Assembly: GCF_000189275.1 (NCBI RefSeq)
Contig: NZ_AEVT01000058.1
Coordinates: 62,001-126,000, forward strand
Direction of reading: 5' to 3'
Length of the DNA: 64,000 nt
From: Vibrio sinaloensis DSM 21326
GTDB lineage: Bacteria; Pseudomonadota; Gammaproteobacteria; Enterobacterales; Vibrionaceae
This document shows positions 27,692 to 35,319 of this stretch, one piece after another. The notes under the pieces are model-generated. The model was not told where the DNA came from. It was given only the letters and a program-made list of their open reading frames with translations, and ran no database searches. Within the stretch, counting starts at the first letter, position 1. The number at the start of each line of letters is the position of its first letter. The position numbers were made by a program, and so were the translations under genes.

Positions 27692-29065
27692 ATGTCAGTG
27701 GCAGCTATCGCTTCATTAGCCGTCTTTGCCGGAATTCTCTTCGCCCTGTATCGTCAACAGCGCAAAGCGAATACCCTTTCTCGCTTAGTGTTATTTGGTT
27801 TGGTTACCGGTAGTGCTTTTGGCCTCGCTTTGCAGCTCATTTTTGGCGAAGGAAACCCAGTTATCGCTCAAACGCTTGAATGGGTGAACGTCGTCGGTAA
27901 AGGCTATGTCGGCTTACTTAAAATGATCATCATGCCGCTGGTATTAGTGTCGATGATCGCTGCCGTTGTAAAACTAGAAAAAGGCGGCTCTTTAGGCAAA
28001 ATTTCCGGTTTAACCATTTCGGTTCTGTTGGCGACAACCGCGATTTCGGCCATCATTGGTATTTTAGTGGCACAAACCTTTGGCCTATCTGCAGAAGGGT
28101 TAACGGAAGGCGCACGTGAGACTGCGCGTATAGCTGCTTTAGAAACACGTGCCGATCGCGTCAGCGACTTAACCATACCTCAAATGTTGGTCAGCTTTAT
28201 TCCAACTAACCCATTTGCCGATCTGACAGGCTCTCGTTCAACCTCAATTATTGCCGTGGTGATTTTTGGTGTGCTTACTGGGATTGCTGCACGCAAAGTG
28301 ATGGCAGAAAAAGAAGAGCTAGAATCACCGATTCGCACCTTTGTTGAAGCGGCTCAGTCTATCGTGATGCGCCTTGTTAAAATGATCATGGCACTTACTC
28401 CTTATGGCATCGCTGCGCTCATGGCAAAGGTGGTGGCCACATCCAGTGCTGCTGACATTTTGAACTTACTTGGTTTCATTGTCGCTTCTTACGTAGCAAT
28501 CGCACTGATGTTTGTGGTTCACGGAGTGCTGGTATCGTTTGTTGGTGTTAACCCAAAAGAGTACTTTAAAAAGATCTGGCCAGTGCTTACGTTTGCGTTT
28601 ACCTCGCGCAGCTCTGCAGCTACCATTCCACTTAATGTCGAAGCGCAAATCAACAAGCTGCGCGTACCACCAGCCATTGCAAACTTGTCGGCCTCGTTTG
28701 GCGCAACCATTGGCCAAAACGGCTGTGCGGGTATCTACCCGGCTATGTTAGCTGTCATGGTTGCACCAAGTGTCGGCATTGACCCTATGGACATCAGCTT
28801 CATCATTTCACTTGTTGCGATGATTGTTATTAGCTCTTTTGGTATCGCCGGTGTTGGCGGCGGTGCAACCTTTGCGGCATTGATCGTATTGCCCGCAATG
28901 GGCTTGCCCGTCACGATTGCAGCGCTTCTTATTTCCATCGAACCACTCATTGATATGGCGCGCACCGCGCTCAACGTATCGGGAGCGATGACCGCGGGAA
29001 CGATAACCAGCCGATTGCTGGGTGATAAGTTGCCGGAAGAAGAACTTGAAACGCAAAACGCGTAG
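27692..29065 (+). CDS. tcyP: L-cystine:cation symporter
   Basis: A 457-residue dicarboxylate/amino acid:cation symporter that matches E. coli TcyP (YdjN) along its length. Diagnostic parts are the MIIMPLVLVSMI helix, the TSRSSAATIP serine-rich re-entrant loop (about 307-316), ATIGQNGCAGIYPAM and the AGVGGGATFAALIVLP segment. It imports cystine across the inner membrane. A good AAGGAC ribosome site precedes the ATG. A shared terminator separates it from the amylase gene. Confidence 0.93.
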   Translation: MSVAAIASLAVFAGILFALYRQQRKANTLSRLVLFGLVTGSAFGLALQLIFGEGNPVIAQTLEWVNVVGKGYVGLLKMIIMPLVLVSMIAAVVKLEKGGSLGKISGLTISVLLATTAISAIIGILVAQTFGLSAEGLTEGARETARIAALETRADRVSDLTIPQMLVSFIPTNPFADLTGSRSTSIIAVVIFGVLTGIAARKVMAEKEELESPIRTFVEAAQSIVMRLVKMIMALTPYGIAALMAKVVATSSAADILNLLGFIVASYVAIALMFVVHGVLVSFVGVNPKEYFKKIWPVLTFAFTSRSSAATIPLNVEAQINKLRVPPAIANLSASFGATIGQNGCAGIYPAMLAVMVAPSVGIDPMDISFIISLVAMIVISSFGIAGVGGGATFAALIVLPAMGLPVTIAALLISIEPLIDMARTALNVSGAMTAGTITSRLLGDKLPEEELETQNA

Positions 29066-29074
29066 CAGAAACAA

Positions 29075-29102
29075 AAAAAGGCCGATGATTATCGGCCTTT
29101 TT
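29075..29102. terminator. Bidirectional terminator between tcyP and amylase gene
   Basis: A 12-bp perfect stem (AAAAAGGCCGAT and its complement) around GATT, with A- and T-tracts on both sides. Confidence 0.88.
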
Positions 29103-29117
29103 CATACTCATTGACGC

Positions 29118-30968
29118 TTATTTTTGCGTACGAAGAACGATCACTTCATTTTGATCGAGGTTGAATGTCGCACTGCCGTTAGACACAACGACCTGATCCC
29201 CTCCCAATACGTTTTCGTAGGTGCCATTGGCTAATCCTAGATTAATCGCGTTAACCGATCTTGCTCCACCCATGTTCATCGCAACAACCACAACATCATC
29301 TCCGGCATTGCGTTCGTACACTAACGTTTCATTACTTACCCAGCGCTCTATATAGCTACCTTGCTGGATCGCGTAACTCTCTTTACGCAGCTTGCTCAGC
29401 TTCTTAATGATCTGGAACGCAGGTGTAGTGGTATCAAAGCTTGGCATCATCTCACGGTTATAAGGGTCGTTACCTACTTGGCCAAAGCCGTTAGTGGTAA
29501 AGTTGGCCGCGTAGTGCTCGGTACCATAGTAAATGCAAGGGATACCACGTGACGTCATAATAAGAGCAAGGCCCAGCTCTAAACGGTCTTGAGCAAAAGG
29601 AATGCTCTGACGACCGCCCCACTTGTCTTTACCCGGGCCAAAGTTGGTCGCATCTGAGCGAAGTACCGTAGACAGACGTGGTGCATCGTGGTTATCGAGG
29701 AACACCACTTGCCAATCACTCGACGTGAACTCTTGGTCACGTAACTTCATGTAGTTGTTAATCGCATACATACCAGTACCATGATGACCAATCAGCGCAT
29801 CTTCAATGGTATTACGTAGGCCAAAGTCCAGCAGCGCTGAGCCTGAAGTATTCGCGAAATCAACAGATAAACCATTTAGACCCGTGGCACCCGCTCCTGC
29901 ATCCATCCATTCACCAAAGAAGTAGAAACCGGGCTTACCTTTCGCATGAGCATAGCTGTTTAGTTCTGACGTCCAACGTTGGATGAATGACTTATCCATG
30001 TGCTTGATCGCATCGATTCGAATCGCATCAACTCCGAGATCGATCCAGAACTTCGCTCCTTCGACTAAGTATTGATAGGTTTTCTCGTTACTTTGGTTGA
30101 AGTCAGAGAGATTAAACAAGTTGTGGTTACGAACCTGATAGTAGTCATCCCAATTGGTTACACCGCCATTGTGGTGATACCAGTTCTCCGTATCACTGTT
30201 AAAATCAGTCTGGAATACGCCATCTTTGTACAAGGCACCATATTCATTTTCATCATTTGGGTTTGAGTGGTTAGGCGCGTAGTCCAACACGAGCTTCATG
30301 CCGTACTCTTCCATTTTCGTGCTTAGCGCACGAAACTCTTCAATCGTACCTAAGTGCTCATCCACTTGGAAAAAGTCGCGTCCCCAATAACCGTGGTAGC
30401 CCGCCGAACCATCTTTATTCAGCTGGTCAACGTTATTCACCGGTGGAGTTATCCAGATGGCAGTAATCCCCATCTCTTTTAAATAATCCAACTTACCCAT
30501 CAGACCTTTGATGTCTCCACCAAAATATTTCTTGAAGTCTGATTTATCGGCAGAGTAAGTCTGCGGATTATTGCCAGTGTTGTTCGCAGAGTCGCCATCC
30601 GCGAAACGATCTAGGAAAACGAAATACATGGTCTCATCACGCATATCGAAGCCTAATTTTTCATGCACAACCACGGTATTTGTGTCGTCATAAAAATTGA
30701 TTTCATAGGTTTTGTTCGCATCGACGACATAGTTATTGATTGGATAGTTCTCAGACCAATCACCGAAGCGGTCAACTTTAAAGCTTGGAGGGTTGCTGCC
30801 ATCACCTGTATTGAATTTCTTGGTGATTTGCCAATGGTTAGCCCCAACTTTGACCATAGCTTCACTTTGCCAATCGTTGCTCGTACCTCTGAAATACGCT
30901 TGATTCCAGTCAGCCATAGCAGGTAGCGAGGCAAGTATTGTCGACAGCAGTATTAACTTATGTTTCAT
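29118..30968 (-). CDS. Secreted GH13 amylase / cyclodextrin glucanotransferase-like enzyme
   Basis: A 616-residue secreted glycoside hydrolase family 13 enzyme. A signal peptide ends at about Ala19. Residues 20-105 form a beta-rich extra domain, probably starch-binding. The barrel has all three carboxylates: Asp319 (RIDAIKH), Glu353 (FGEW) and Asp428 (DNHD). Several features are those of cyclodextrin glucanotransferases: DYAPNHSNP at 229-237, the DFANTSGSALLDF segment, and aromatic Phe285 (NLFNL) where those enzymes carry the central Tyr/Phe that shapes the cyclisation site. Against that, Met355 stands where many have Phe. Gene context (porin, importer and cyclomaltodextrinase) favours a cyclodextrin or maltodextrin product. 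It lies last in the minus-strand set. Confidence 0.85.
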   Translation of the reverse strand: MKHKLILLSTILASLPAMADWNQAYFRGTSNDWQSEAMVKVGANHWQITKKFNTGDGSNPPSFKVDRFGDWSENYPINNYVVDANKTYEINFYDDTNTVVVHEKLGFDMRDETMYFVFLDRFADGDSANNTGNNPQTYSADKSDFKKYFGGDIKGLMGKLDYLKEMGITAIWITPPVNNVDQLNKDGSAGYHGYWGRDFFQVDEHLGTIEEFRALSTKMEEYGMKLVLDYAPNHSNPNDENEYGALYKDGVFQTDFNSDTENWYHHNGGVTNWDDYYQVRNHNLFNLSDFNQSNEKTYQYLVEGAKFWIDLGVDAIRIDAIKHMDKSFIQRWTSELNSYAHAKGKPGFYFFGEWMDAGAGATGLNGLSVDFANTSGSALLDFGLRNTIEDALIGHHGTGMYAINNYMKLRDQEFTSSDWQVVFLDNHDAPRLSTVLRSDATNFGPGKDKWGGRQSIPFAQDRLELGLALIMTSRGIPCIYYGTEHYAANFTTNGFGQVGNDPYNREMMPSFDTTTPAFQIIKKLSKLRKESYAIQQGSYIERWVSNETLVYERNAGDDVVVVAMNMGGARSVNAINLGLANGTYENVLGGDQVVVSNGSATFNLDQNEVIVLRTQK

Positions 30969-30995
30969 TTTTATTCCTACTTCACGTTGTTATAT

Positions 30996-31038
30996 CCCTG
31001 AATTCAGGGTGCAAGAGTCCTTTCCGAATTTCGGAAGG
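30996..31038 (-). promoter_or_regulatory. Two palindromes in the amylase upstream region
   Basis: CCCTGAATTCAGGG (30996-31009) is a perfect 14-bp palindrome. CCTTTCCGAA and TTCGGAAGG (31018-31038) form a second one with a single bulged base. Both lie 28-70 bases upstream of the amylase start, between the malK terminator and the gene. They may be operators or mRNA structures. Confidence 0.45.
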
Positions 31039-31054
31039 CATGATTCTTATAAAC

Positions 31055-31082
31055 AAAAAAGCCACCTGAAATCGGCGGCTTG
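31055..31082 (-). terminator. Terminator after malK
   Basis: On the minus strand, AAGCCGCC pairs with GGTGGCTT (one G-U pair) and is followed by TTTTTTG. It begins three bases after the malK stop codon, so the amylase gene may need its own promoter. Confidence 0.75.
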
Positions 31083-31085
31083 AAC

Positions 31086-32207
31086 TTAAAGTGTTAGGTT
31101 TTGCTCTGTATCACCATCAAAAATATGGCAGAAAGCAGAATCGAAATTAAAGCGCAGCGATTTACCGATGTCAGAGGTTGTGATGCTTTGGTTGTTAACG
31201 CGTGAGACAATCTCGTTATCACCTAATTTAAAATACAAGTATTTCTCGTTACCCAAGTTCTCGACGACGGTCAGTTCACCTTGATGAACATTGACGTTTT
31301 CATCCTCAGAAGCGAGCGAGATATGTTCCGGACGAATGCCCAGCCATACTGGCTTATCAATATGGTTACCTAGTTTTTGCTGTTTATCCCTCGGAATAAT
31401 GATGCGAGCGTCCGGTGCGAGCTCTACGTATACATCGTCTCCAATTTGGCGCAGTGTGGTCTTCACTAAGTTCATCGCCGGAGAGCCAATGAAGCCCGCG
31501 ACAAACTTGTTCGCAGGGTAGTTATACAGATTAGCAGGCGTATCCACTTGCATAATCTCGCCTTTGTTGAGTACGCAAATGCGATCCCCTAAGGTCAGCG
31601 CTTCGGTTTGATCATGCGTCACATAGATCATGGTCGCGGGATTGCCCTCTTCTTTCAAAGACTGATGTAACTGGGCAATCTTAACTCGCATTGAAACCCG
31701 TAGCTTGGCATCAAGGTTGGACAACGGCTCATCAAATAAGAACACATCGGGTTTACGAACAATCGCTCGACCAACAGCCACACGCTGTCTTTGACCACCT
31801 GACATTTCTTTAGGCTTACGGTACAGCAGATCGGTGATCTCGAGTTTTTCCGCGGCCTCTTCGACACGCTGTTTGATCTCTTCTTTTGGCCTTTTTTGCA
31901 TTTTCAGACCAAAAGCCATGTTATCAAACACCGTTTTATGGGGATAAAGCGCGTAATTTTGAAACACCATCGCAATGCCACGATCTTTCGGAGCTAAATC
32001 ATTGACAACTCGACCACCAATTTTAATTTCGCCACCACTGATTGCTTCAAGGCCAGCAATCATGCGCAGTGTCGTTGACTTAGCACAACCCGATGGTCCG
32101 ACAAACACCATGAACTCCCCTTCATGAATGTCCAAATCAACCCCATGTACGGCTTTAAAGCCATTGTCATATTCTTTTTCTACTTTGCGTAGACTTACTG
32201 TCGCCAT
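31086..32207 (-). CDS. malK: MalK/UgpC-type sugar ABC transporter ATPase
   Basis: The ATPase that should power the binding-protein-dependent importer encoded by the divergent genes. In 373 residues it has the Q-loop, signature MSGGQRQR, Walker B VFLFDEP and a C-terminal OB-fold/TOBE domain (about 235-373) as in MalK. The Walker A is GPSGCAKST (37-45): Ala42 replaces the usual glycine before the Lys. The Lys43-Ser44 pair is intact, so it is probably still active. It is the counterpart of cymD in the Klebsiella cyclodextrin system and lies apart from its permease genes. Confidence 0.88.
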   Translation of the reverse strand: MATVSLRKVEKEYDNGFKAVHGVDLDIHEGEFMVFVGPSGCAKSTTLRMIAGLEAISGGEIKIGGRVVNDLAPKDRGIAMVFQNYALYPHKTVFDNMAFGLKMQKRPKEEIKQRVEEAAEKLEITDLLYRKPKEMSGGQRQRVAVGRAIVRKPDVFLFDEPLSNLDAKLRVSMRVKIAQLHQSLKEEGNPATMIYVTHDQTEALTLGDRICVLNKGEIMQVDTPANLYNYPANKFVAGFIGSPAMNLVKTTLRQIGDDVYVELAPDARIIIPRDKQQKLGNHIDKPVWLGIRPEHISLASEDENVNVHQGELTVVENLGNEKYLYFKLGDNEIVSRVNNQSITTSDIGKSLRFNFDSAFCHIFDGDTEQNLTL

Positions 32208-32242
32208 TTCATACTCCGAATATGGGCTTGTATTAGTAAAAA

Positions 32243-32307
32243 CTGTTTGATTAGCCTAAACATTGCCATTTAGGCTAATCAAACAGCACTCTGCAAGACA
32301 GAGTGCT
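32243..32307 (-). repeat. Two adjacent hairpins between lipoprotein gene and malK
   Basis: Two overlapping-edge hairpins fill the gap. The larger has an 18-bp perfect stem (32243-32260 with 32269-32286) around an 8-base loop and is followed on the minus strand by TTTTTAC. The smaller (AGCACTCTG with CAGAGTGCT, 32285-32307) lies directly after the lipoprotein stop. Together they form a strong internal terminator or an mRNA 3'-end stabiliser that would reduce expression of malK relative to the upstream porin and lipoprotein. Confidence 0.75.
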
Positions 32308-32312
32308 GAACC

Positions 32313-32795
32313 TTATTTACAAGGTTTAACTAATGCGCGAACGGGTTTCTTATCTTCACCAATTTCCACCGCCCAAAGGTAATTACCATCTTCAGGCAAT
32401 GCGACAACGGTGTTCTTAGCAAAACCACCTCGTTTCAGCTCTTTTTCGTACCCTACTGTCATTTTCATGCCAGCCGCAGTGAATTGAGGAGTCCAGCTCA
32501 TTGTCGCGAACTGTAGGCTCACCTTACCTGCTTTCTCAGCACTGACGACTTGGTAGATGCCATTGCCTTTGTAAGCCATTTGGCGATTTTCCGAATGCAG
32601 CCACTGGCTATCAGGGAAAGTGCCCACCACGAATAACGATGGCTTGATAGGGCCGCGCTCTTCAACACTAGGTAACTGACAATTGGCAAATGGGCCACTG
32701 GCTAAAACGGCATCGGTTGATGCTTCATCAGTCGTTGAAGCACATCCCATCAATGCGCTAGTCAGCAATGCAGAGACAAGTAGTGTACGTTTCAT
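32313..32795 (-). CDS. Lipoprotein with probable carbohydrate-binding or E-set fold
   Basis: A 160-residue lipoprotein: signal sequence with lipobox LMGC and Cys18 as the lipidated residue, then a Ser/Thr-rich linker and a beta-rich domain (about 48-155). The domain has the FVVGTFPDSQWLHSE pattern typical of the glycogen-binding/E-set modules of amylases and pullulanases, so surface binding of starch or dextrins is likely but unproven. It is not a known named family. It lies in the porin-LpxD-malK series, 65 bases after the LpxD-like gene. Confidence 0.7.
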   Translation of the reverse strand: MKRTLLVSALLTSALMGCASTTDEASTDAVLASGPFANCQLPSVEERGPIKPSLFVVGTFPDSQWLHSENRQMAYKGNGIYQVVSAEKAGKVSLQFATMSWTPQFTAAGMKMTVGYEKELKRGGFAKNTVVALPEDGNYLWAVEIGEDKKPVRALVKPCK

Positions 32796-32859
32796 GTTTT
32801 GATTCCTTGTTATTATGTTGAGTACCTAACGGAGACGCCTCCTTTAGGCTCGATATTCA

Positions 32860-33864
32860 CTAGCGATAAAATAAGCGAGCGAATAAACCTTTGTCGCGAT
32901 TGTCTTGCGTTTTCGACTCGGTTCTCTTACGTTTCGCTAGCTTGTTAAGTACCGCTAAACCTTTGTAATATTCGCGTGCATCTTTCGCGGGATAGCCAAA
33001 AAGGTCGCTGTTTGCAGGGAACGAATGGCTCACGCCCGATTTGGCTTTTACTACCGAGCCTTGACCAATCGTTAAGTGCCCTGCTGTACCAGCTTGACCA
33101 TGAACAATGACGTTGTCTTCTAATGTGGTGTGCCCAGCAAAACCAGTTTGCGATACAAGCAGGCAGTGGTTTCCAATCTTGCAGTCGTGGCCAATTTGCA
33201 CCAGGTTATCAATTTTTGTTCCTTGACCGATCACCGTATCCCCTAACGTGCCGCGGTCAATGGTATTGTTACAGCCGATCTCGACGTCAGCTTCAATAAC
33301 GACACGACCAACACTTTCGACACGCTCATATCGCGATCGTTTTCCCGCCATATACTCAAAGCTGTAATTGCCAATGGAGTTGTTTGAATCAATCGTGACA
33401 TTGTCACCGATCACTGTTCCTTCTTTAATGACCGTATTAGCGTGAATCGCGACGTTATTGCCTATAGTGACGCCATTCATGATCTTAACGCCGGGCATAA
33501 AATGGCACCCATCACCTATTTTGCAATGCTTACCTATGTAAACGCCTTCAATGGTTGAGGTGTTGCCTTGATCGAACAGGCGGTATTTCTGCACCTTGTA
33601 ATAACGAAGCAGTTGGTTAAGTGTGTCTGCGCTGAGTTTATCGAGCACAATCTTGGTCTTTGCTTGGGATTTCAATATCGATTCCGGACCAATAACAACA
33701 TCGGCTAAAGTTTCAGAAATGCCCTTTAAGTCGGCCTTCGAAAATACGACCGCAAGCCCACCTTCTTCTGCACTCAGTACAGGTCGTATATGTGAGACTT
33801 CCAGGCTGTCATCGCCAACGATCTTGCCACCCACAACTTGGGCAATTTCCGAAACTTTTATCAT
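32860..33864 (-). CDS. LpxD-like acyltransferase paralogue
   Basis: A 334-residue left-handed beta-helix acyltransferase with the LpxD domain order: N-terminal uridine-binding-like domain (1-95), hexapeptide repeats (about 105-280) and a helical C-terminal tail (290-334). The catalytic His226 (VQIGHDC) and the second His263 (TAGHLTIG) are kept. The DGFGF motif of true LpxD is changed to NYSFEY and the N-terminal residues that stack on uracil are not conserved, so the substrate may differ. The housekeeping lpxD sits with bamA, fabZ and lpxA, which are not here. It is placed 28 bases after the porin gene in a sugar operon. Confidence 0.85.
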   Translation of the reverse strand: MIKVSEIAQVVGGKIVGDDSLEVSHIRPVLSAEEGGLAVVFSKADLKGISETLADVVIGPESILKSQAKTKIVLDKLSADTLNQLLRYYKVQKYRLFDQGNTSTIEGVYIGKHCKIGDGCHFMPGVKIMNGVTIGNNVAIHANTVIKEGTVIGDNVTIDSNNSIGNYSFEYMAGKRSRYERVESVGRVVIEADVEIGCNNTIDRGTLGDTVIGQGTKIDNLVQIGHDCKIGNHCLLVSQTGFAGHTTLEDNVIVHGQAGTAGHLTIGQGSVVKAKSGVSHSFPANSDLFGYPAKDAREYYKGLAVLNKLAKRKRTESKTQDNRDKGLFARLFYR

Positions 33865-33892
33865 TACAACTTATCCATCATTACTTATGCGT

Positions 33893-34915
33893 TTAGAAGC
33901 GGTATAGCGCTTGTACAAACAGCGTATTTTGCTCGACAACTTTTTCTTCGCCATCTAACTGGCTAAATGTCTCGGTATCCTTGGCCCATTCATACTCAGC
34001 CTTCATCAACCAATCATCACCAATTGACTGCTCATAACCGACTGTCGCTTTACGAATGTCTTTGAGGAACTCTTCATCCTTAGCCCAACCATCGGTAAAT
34101 TTGGTTTCGTTTTCGCCGATTCGAGTACGGACATAAACGGTACCGGCATCTTCGAAGGTGTACTGAACAATCGGCTCAATATACTTCTCTGTGAAGTCAC
34201 TCACTTCGTTGATTTCACCTGCACCATTTTTGGCTTCGTTTTCTTTGATTTGGTAGAAGAGTTCAACCCCCAGCTCCCATTGACCGAAGCGCTTGTAAGG
34301 TTTGAAAAGTAGGCTATACCCTTTCTCTTCTCTTGTACCCCAATCGTTCTTGTCTTCGTCGTTGAACAGGTACTCTAAGTTCGAATAGAAACCAGCATTA
34401 AAGTCATTGTTCCAGTAGGTTAAGTAAGGTCTGACACTGTGTTCAGCACTTTTTGTACGTAAGCCTGTTACACCAGTAGAGTTAACCACCTTTCCACGAC
34501 TGTATTCCAGCTCATAGATTAAACCTGTGGCCCAACCATCACCCAAGCTAAAGCCTTTGTTCAATGAGAATAGATGTTTATAGCCGTCTTCAGTTTCTGC
34601 ATAGTCGCCATCTTTGACTTCACGATTTTCCAGTTTGAACGCGTACAATGCCGTCGCATTCCATGTAGGGTTATTGTAAAACGCCCCCAACACTTCATGG
34701 GTCATGGTTTTCTCGTGTCGCTCACCGCCCCCCCAGGTGTCGTAATTGGTCACCGTCTTGTCTTCATATTCAATCGAAGACCCGACATGCCCACCGAATT
34801 TTAAAGCGTCATCAAAAAAAGTGTCTTCCGGAGCAAAGCCTCGGTCATCAGCAAAAGCAGCCGTACTTAAAACAAGTGTGTTCGCAATCAGTACAGACAA
34901 AATTGTTCGTTTCAC
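33893..34915 (-). CDS. Monomeric outer-membrane porin, CymA/OmpG-like
   Basis: A 340-residue outer-membrane beta barrel with a signal peptide (about 1-22, ending TAAFA) and the C-terminal aromatic signature YRF. Alternating aromatic/hydrophobic strands suggest about fourteen strands, and many Glu/Asp residues line the loops. The size and pattern match CymA, the monomeric cyclodextrin porin of Klebsiella oxytoca, and the wider OmpG-like group, rather than trimeric maltoporin LamB, which is longer. It is the first gene of the minus-strand set. Translation starts at GTG with AAGGAAA before it. Confidence 0.75.
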   Translation of the reverse strand: MKRTILSVLIANTLVLSTAAFADDRGFAPEDTFFDDALKFGGHVGSSIEYEDKTVTNYDTWGGGERHEKTMTHEVLGAFYNNPTWNATALYAFKLENREVKDGDYAETEDGYKHLFSLNKGFSLGDGWATGLIYELEYSRGKVVNSTGVTGLRTKSAEHSVRPYLTYWNNDFNAGFYSNLEYLFNDEDKNDWGTREEKGYSLLFKPYKRFGQWELGVELFYQIKENEAKNGAGEINEVSDFTEKYIEPIVQYTFEDAGTVYVRTRIGENETKFTDGWAKDEEFLKDIRKATVGYEQSIGDDWLMKAEYEWAKDTETFSQLDGEEKVVEQNTLFVQALYRF

Positions 34916-35071
34916 GGTATTTCCTTAAATGTTCCAGCAATGGATATTAGAAAAATTCTGGCCATGAATTTTAGTAGTTCACGTTGAACGCCTAATTATT
35001 GTTCTGGAATTATTTTTAGATTTCCTCCTATAAAATTTACAAATGAGACTTGCATCACCATTGATGAGCTG

Positions 35072-35093
35072 AATTTTGAAGTTCATCACGAAA
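35072..35093 (-). promoter_or_regulatory. CRP-like site upstream of the porin gene
   Basis: TTTGA-N6-TCACG matches 8 of 10 conserved CRP positions. Its centre is about 62 bases from a candidate porin start point placed by a -10-like TATAGG at 35027-35032 on the minus strand, a class I distance. The assignment is moderate. Confidence 0.45.
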
Positions 35094-35202
35094 GTACTGT
35101 TTTTTAGGGAATAAAAAAGAAAATCCAGGCCCAAACAACCCACTCAGACATTGATAACACTGGTTTCATATCAATTCTCGCCACCTCCTCTACAACACGA
35201 CT

Positions 35203-35224
35203 TTAAGTGACTCAAATCACATTT
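35203..35224 (+). promoter_or_regulatory. CRP site upstream of the binding-protein operon
   Basis: AGTGA-N6-TCACA matches 9 of 10 conserved CRP positions and is followed by TTT on the right as in the consensus. It lies 26 bases upstream of the TTGACA -35, in an activating position. Confidence 0.7.
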
Positions 35225-35249
35225 AGATATCAATTGTGCTTTCTTGCAG

Positions 35250-35277
35250 TTGACATATTTTGGCGCCATTTTAACCT
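35250..35277 (+). promoter_or_regulatory. Promoter of the binding-protein operon
   Basis: A consensus -35 TTGACA at 35250-35255 is paired with a weak -10 TAACCT at 35272-35277 (16-base spacer). A weak -10 is normal for an activator-dependent promoter. Confidence 0.5.
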
Positions 35278-35299
35278 AGTAGTATCTTATGGACTACTA
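35277..35299 (+). promoter_or_regulatory. Inverted repeat, candidate operator for the TrmB-family regulator
   Basis: TAGTAGT and ACTACTA face each other across nine bases, just downstream of the promoter and 20 bases before the start codon. A repressor bound here would block early transcription. The link to the TrmB-type regulator is by location only. Confidence 0.5.
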
Positions 35300-35319
35300 A
35301 CCTAATGAGCGGTGTAGGT

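Larger units (their letters stand above)
34916..35319. promoter_or_regulatory. Divergent control region of the cyclodextrin/maltodextrin cluster
   Basis: About 400 bases without a gene separate the porin set (minus) from the binding-protein set (plus). It holds a strong CRP-type site near the plus-strand promoter, a weaker CRP-like site nearer the porin promoter, a consensus -35 TTGACA and an inverted repeat just upstream of the binding-protein start. I see no small gene. No convincing MalT boxes were found. Confidence 0.7.

Noticed and set aside
34916..35319. MalT boxes in the dextrin control region
   Set aside because: Only loose G/A-rich hexamers were seen (near 35025 and 35190), with no ordered direct repeats, and a TrmB-type regulator is encoded in the cluster.
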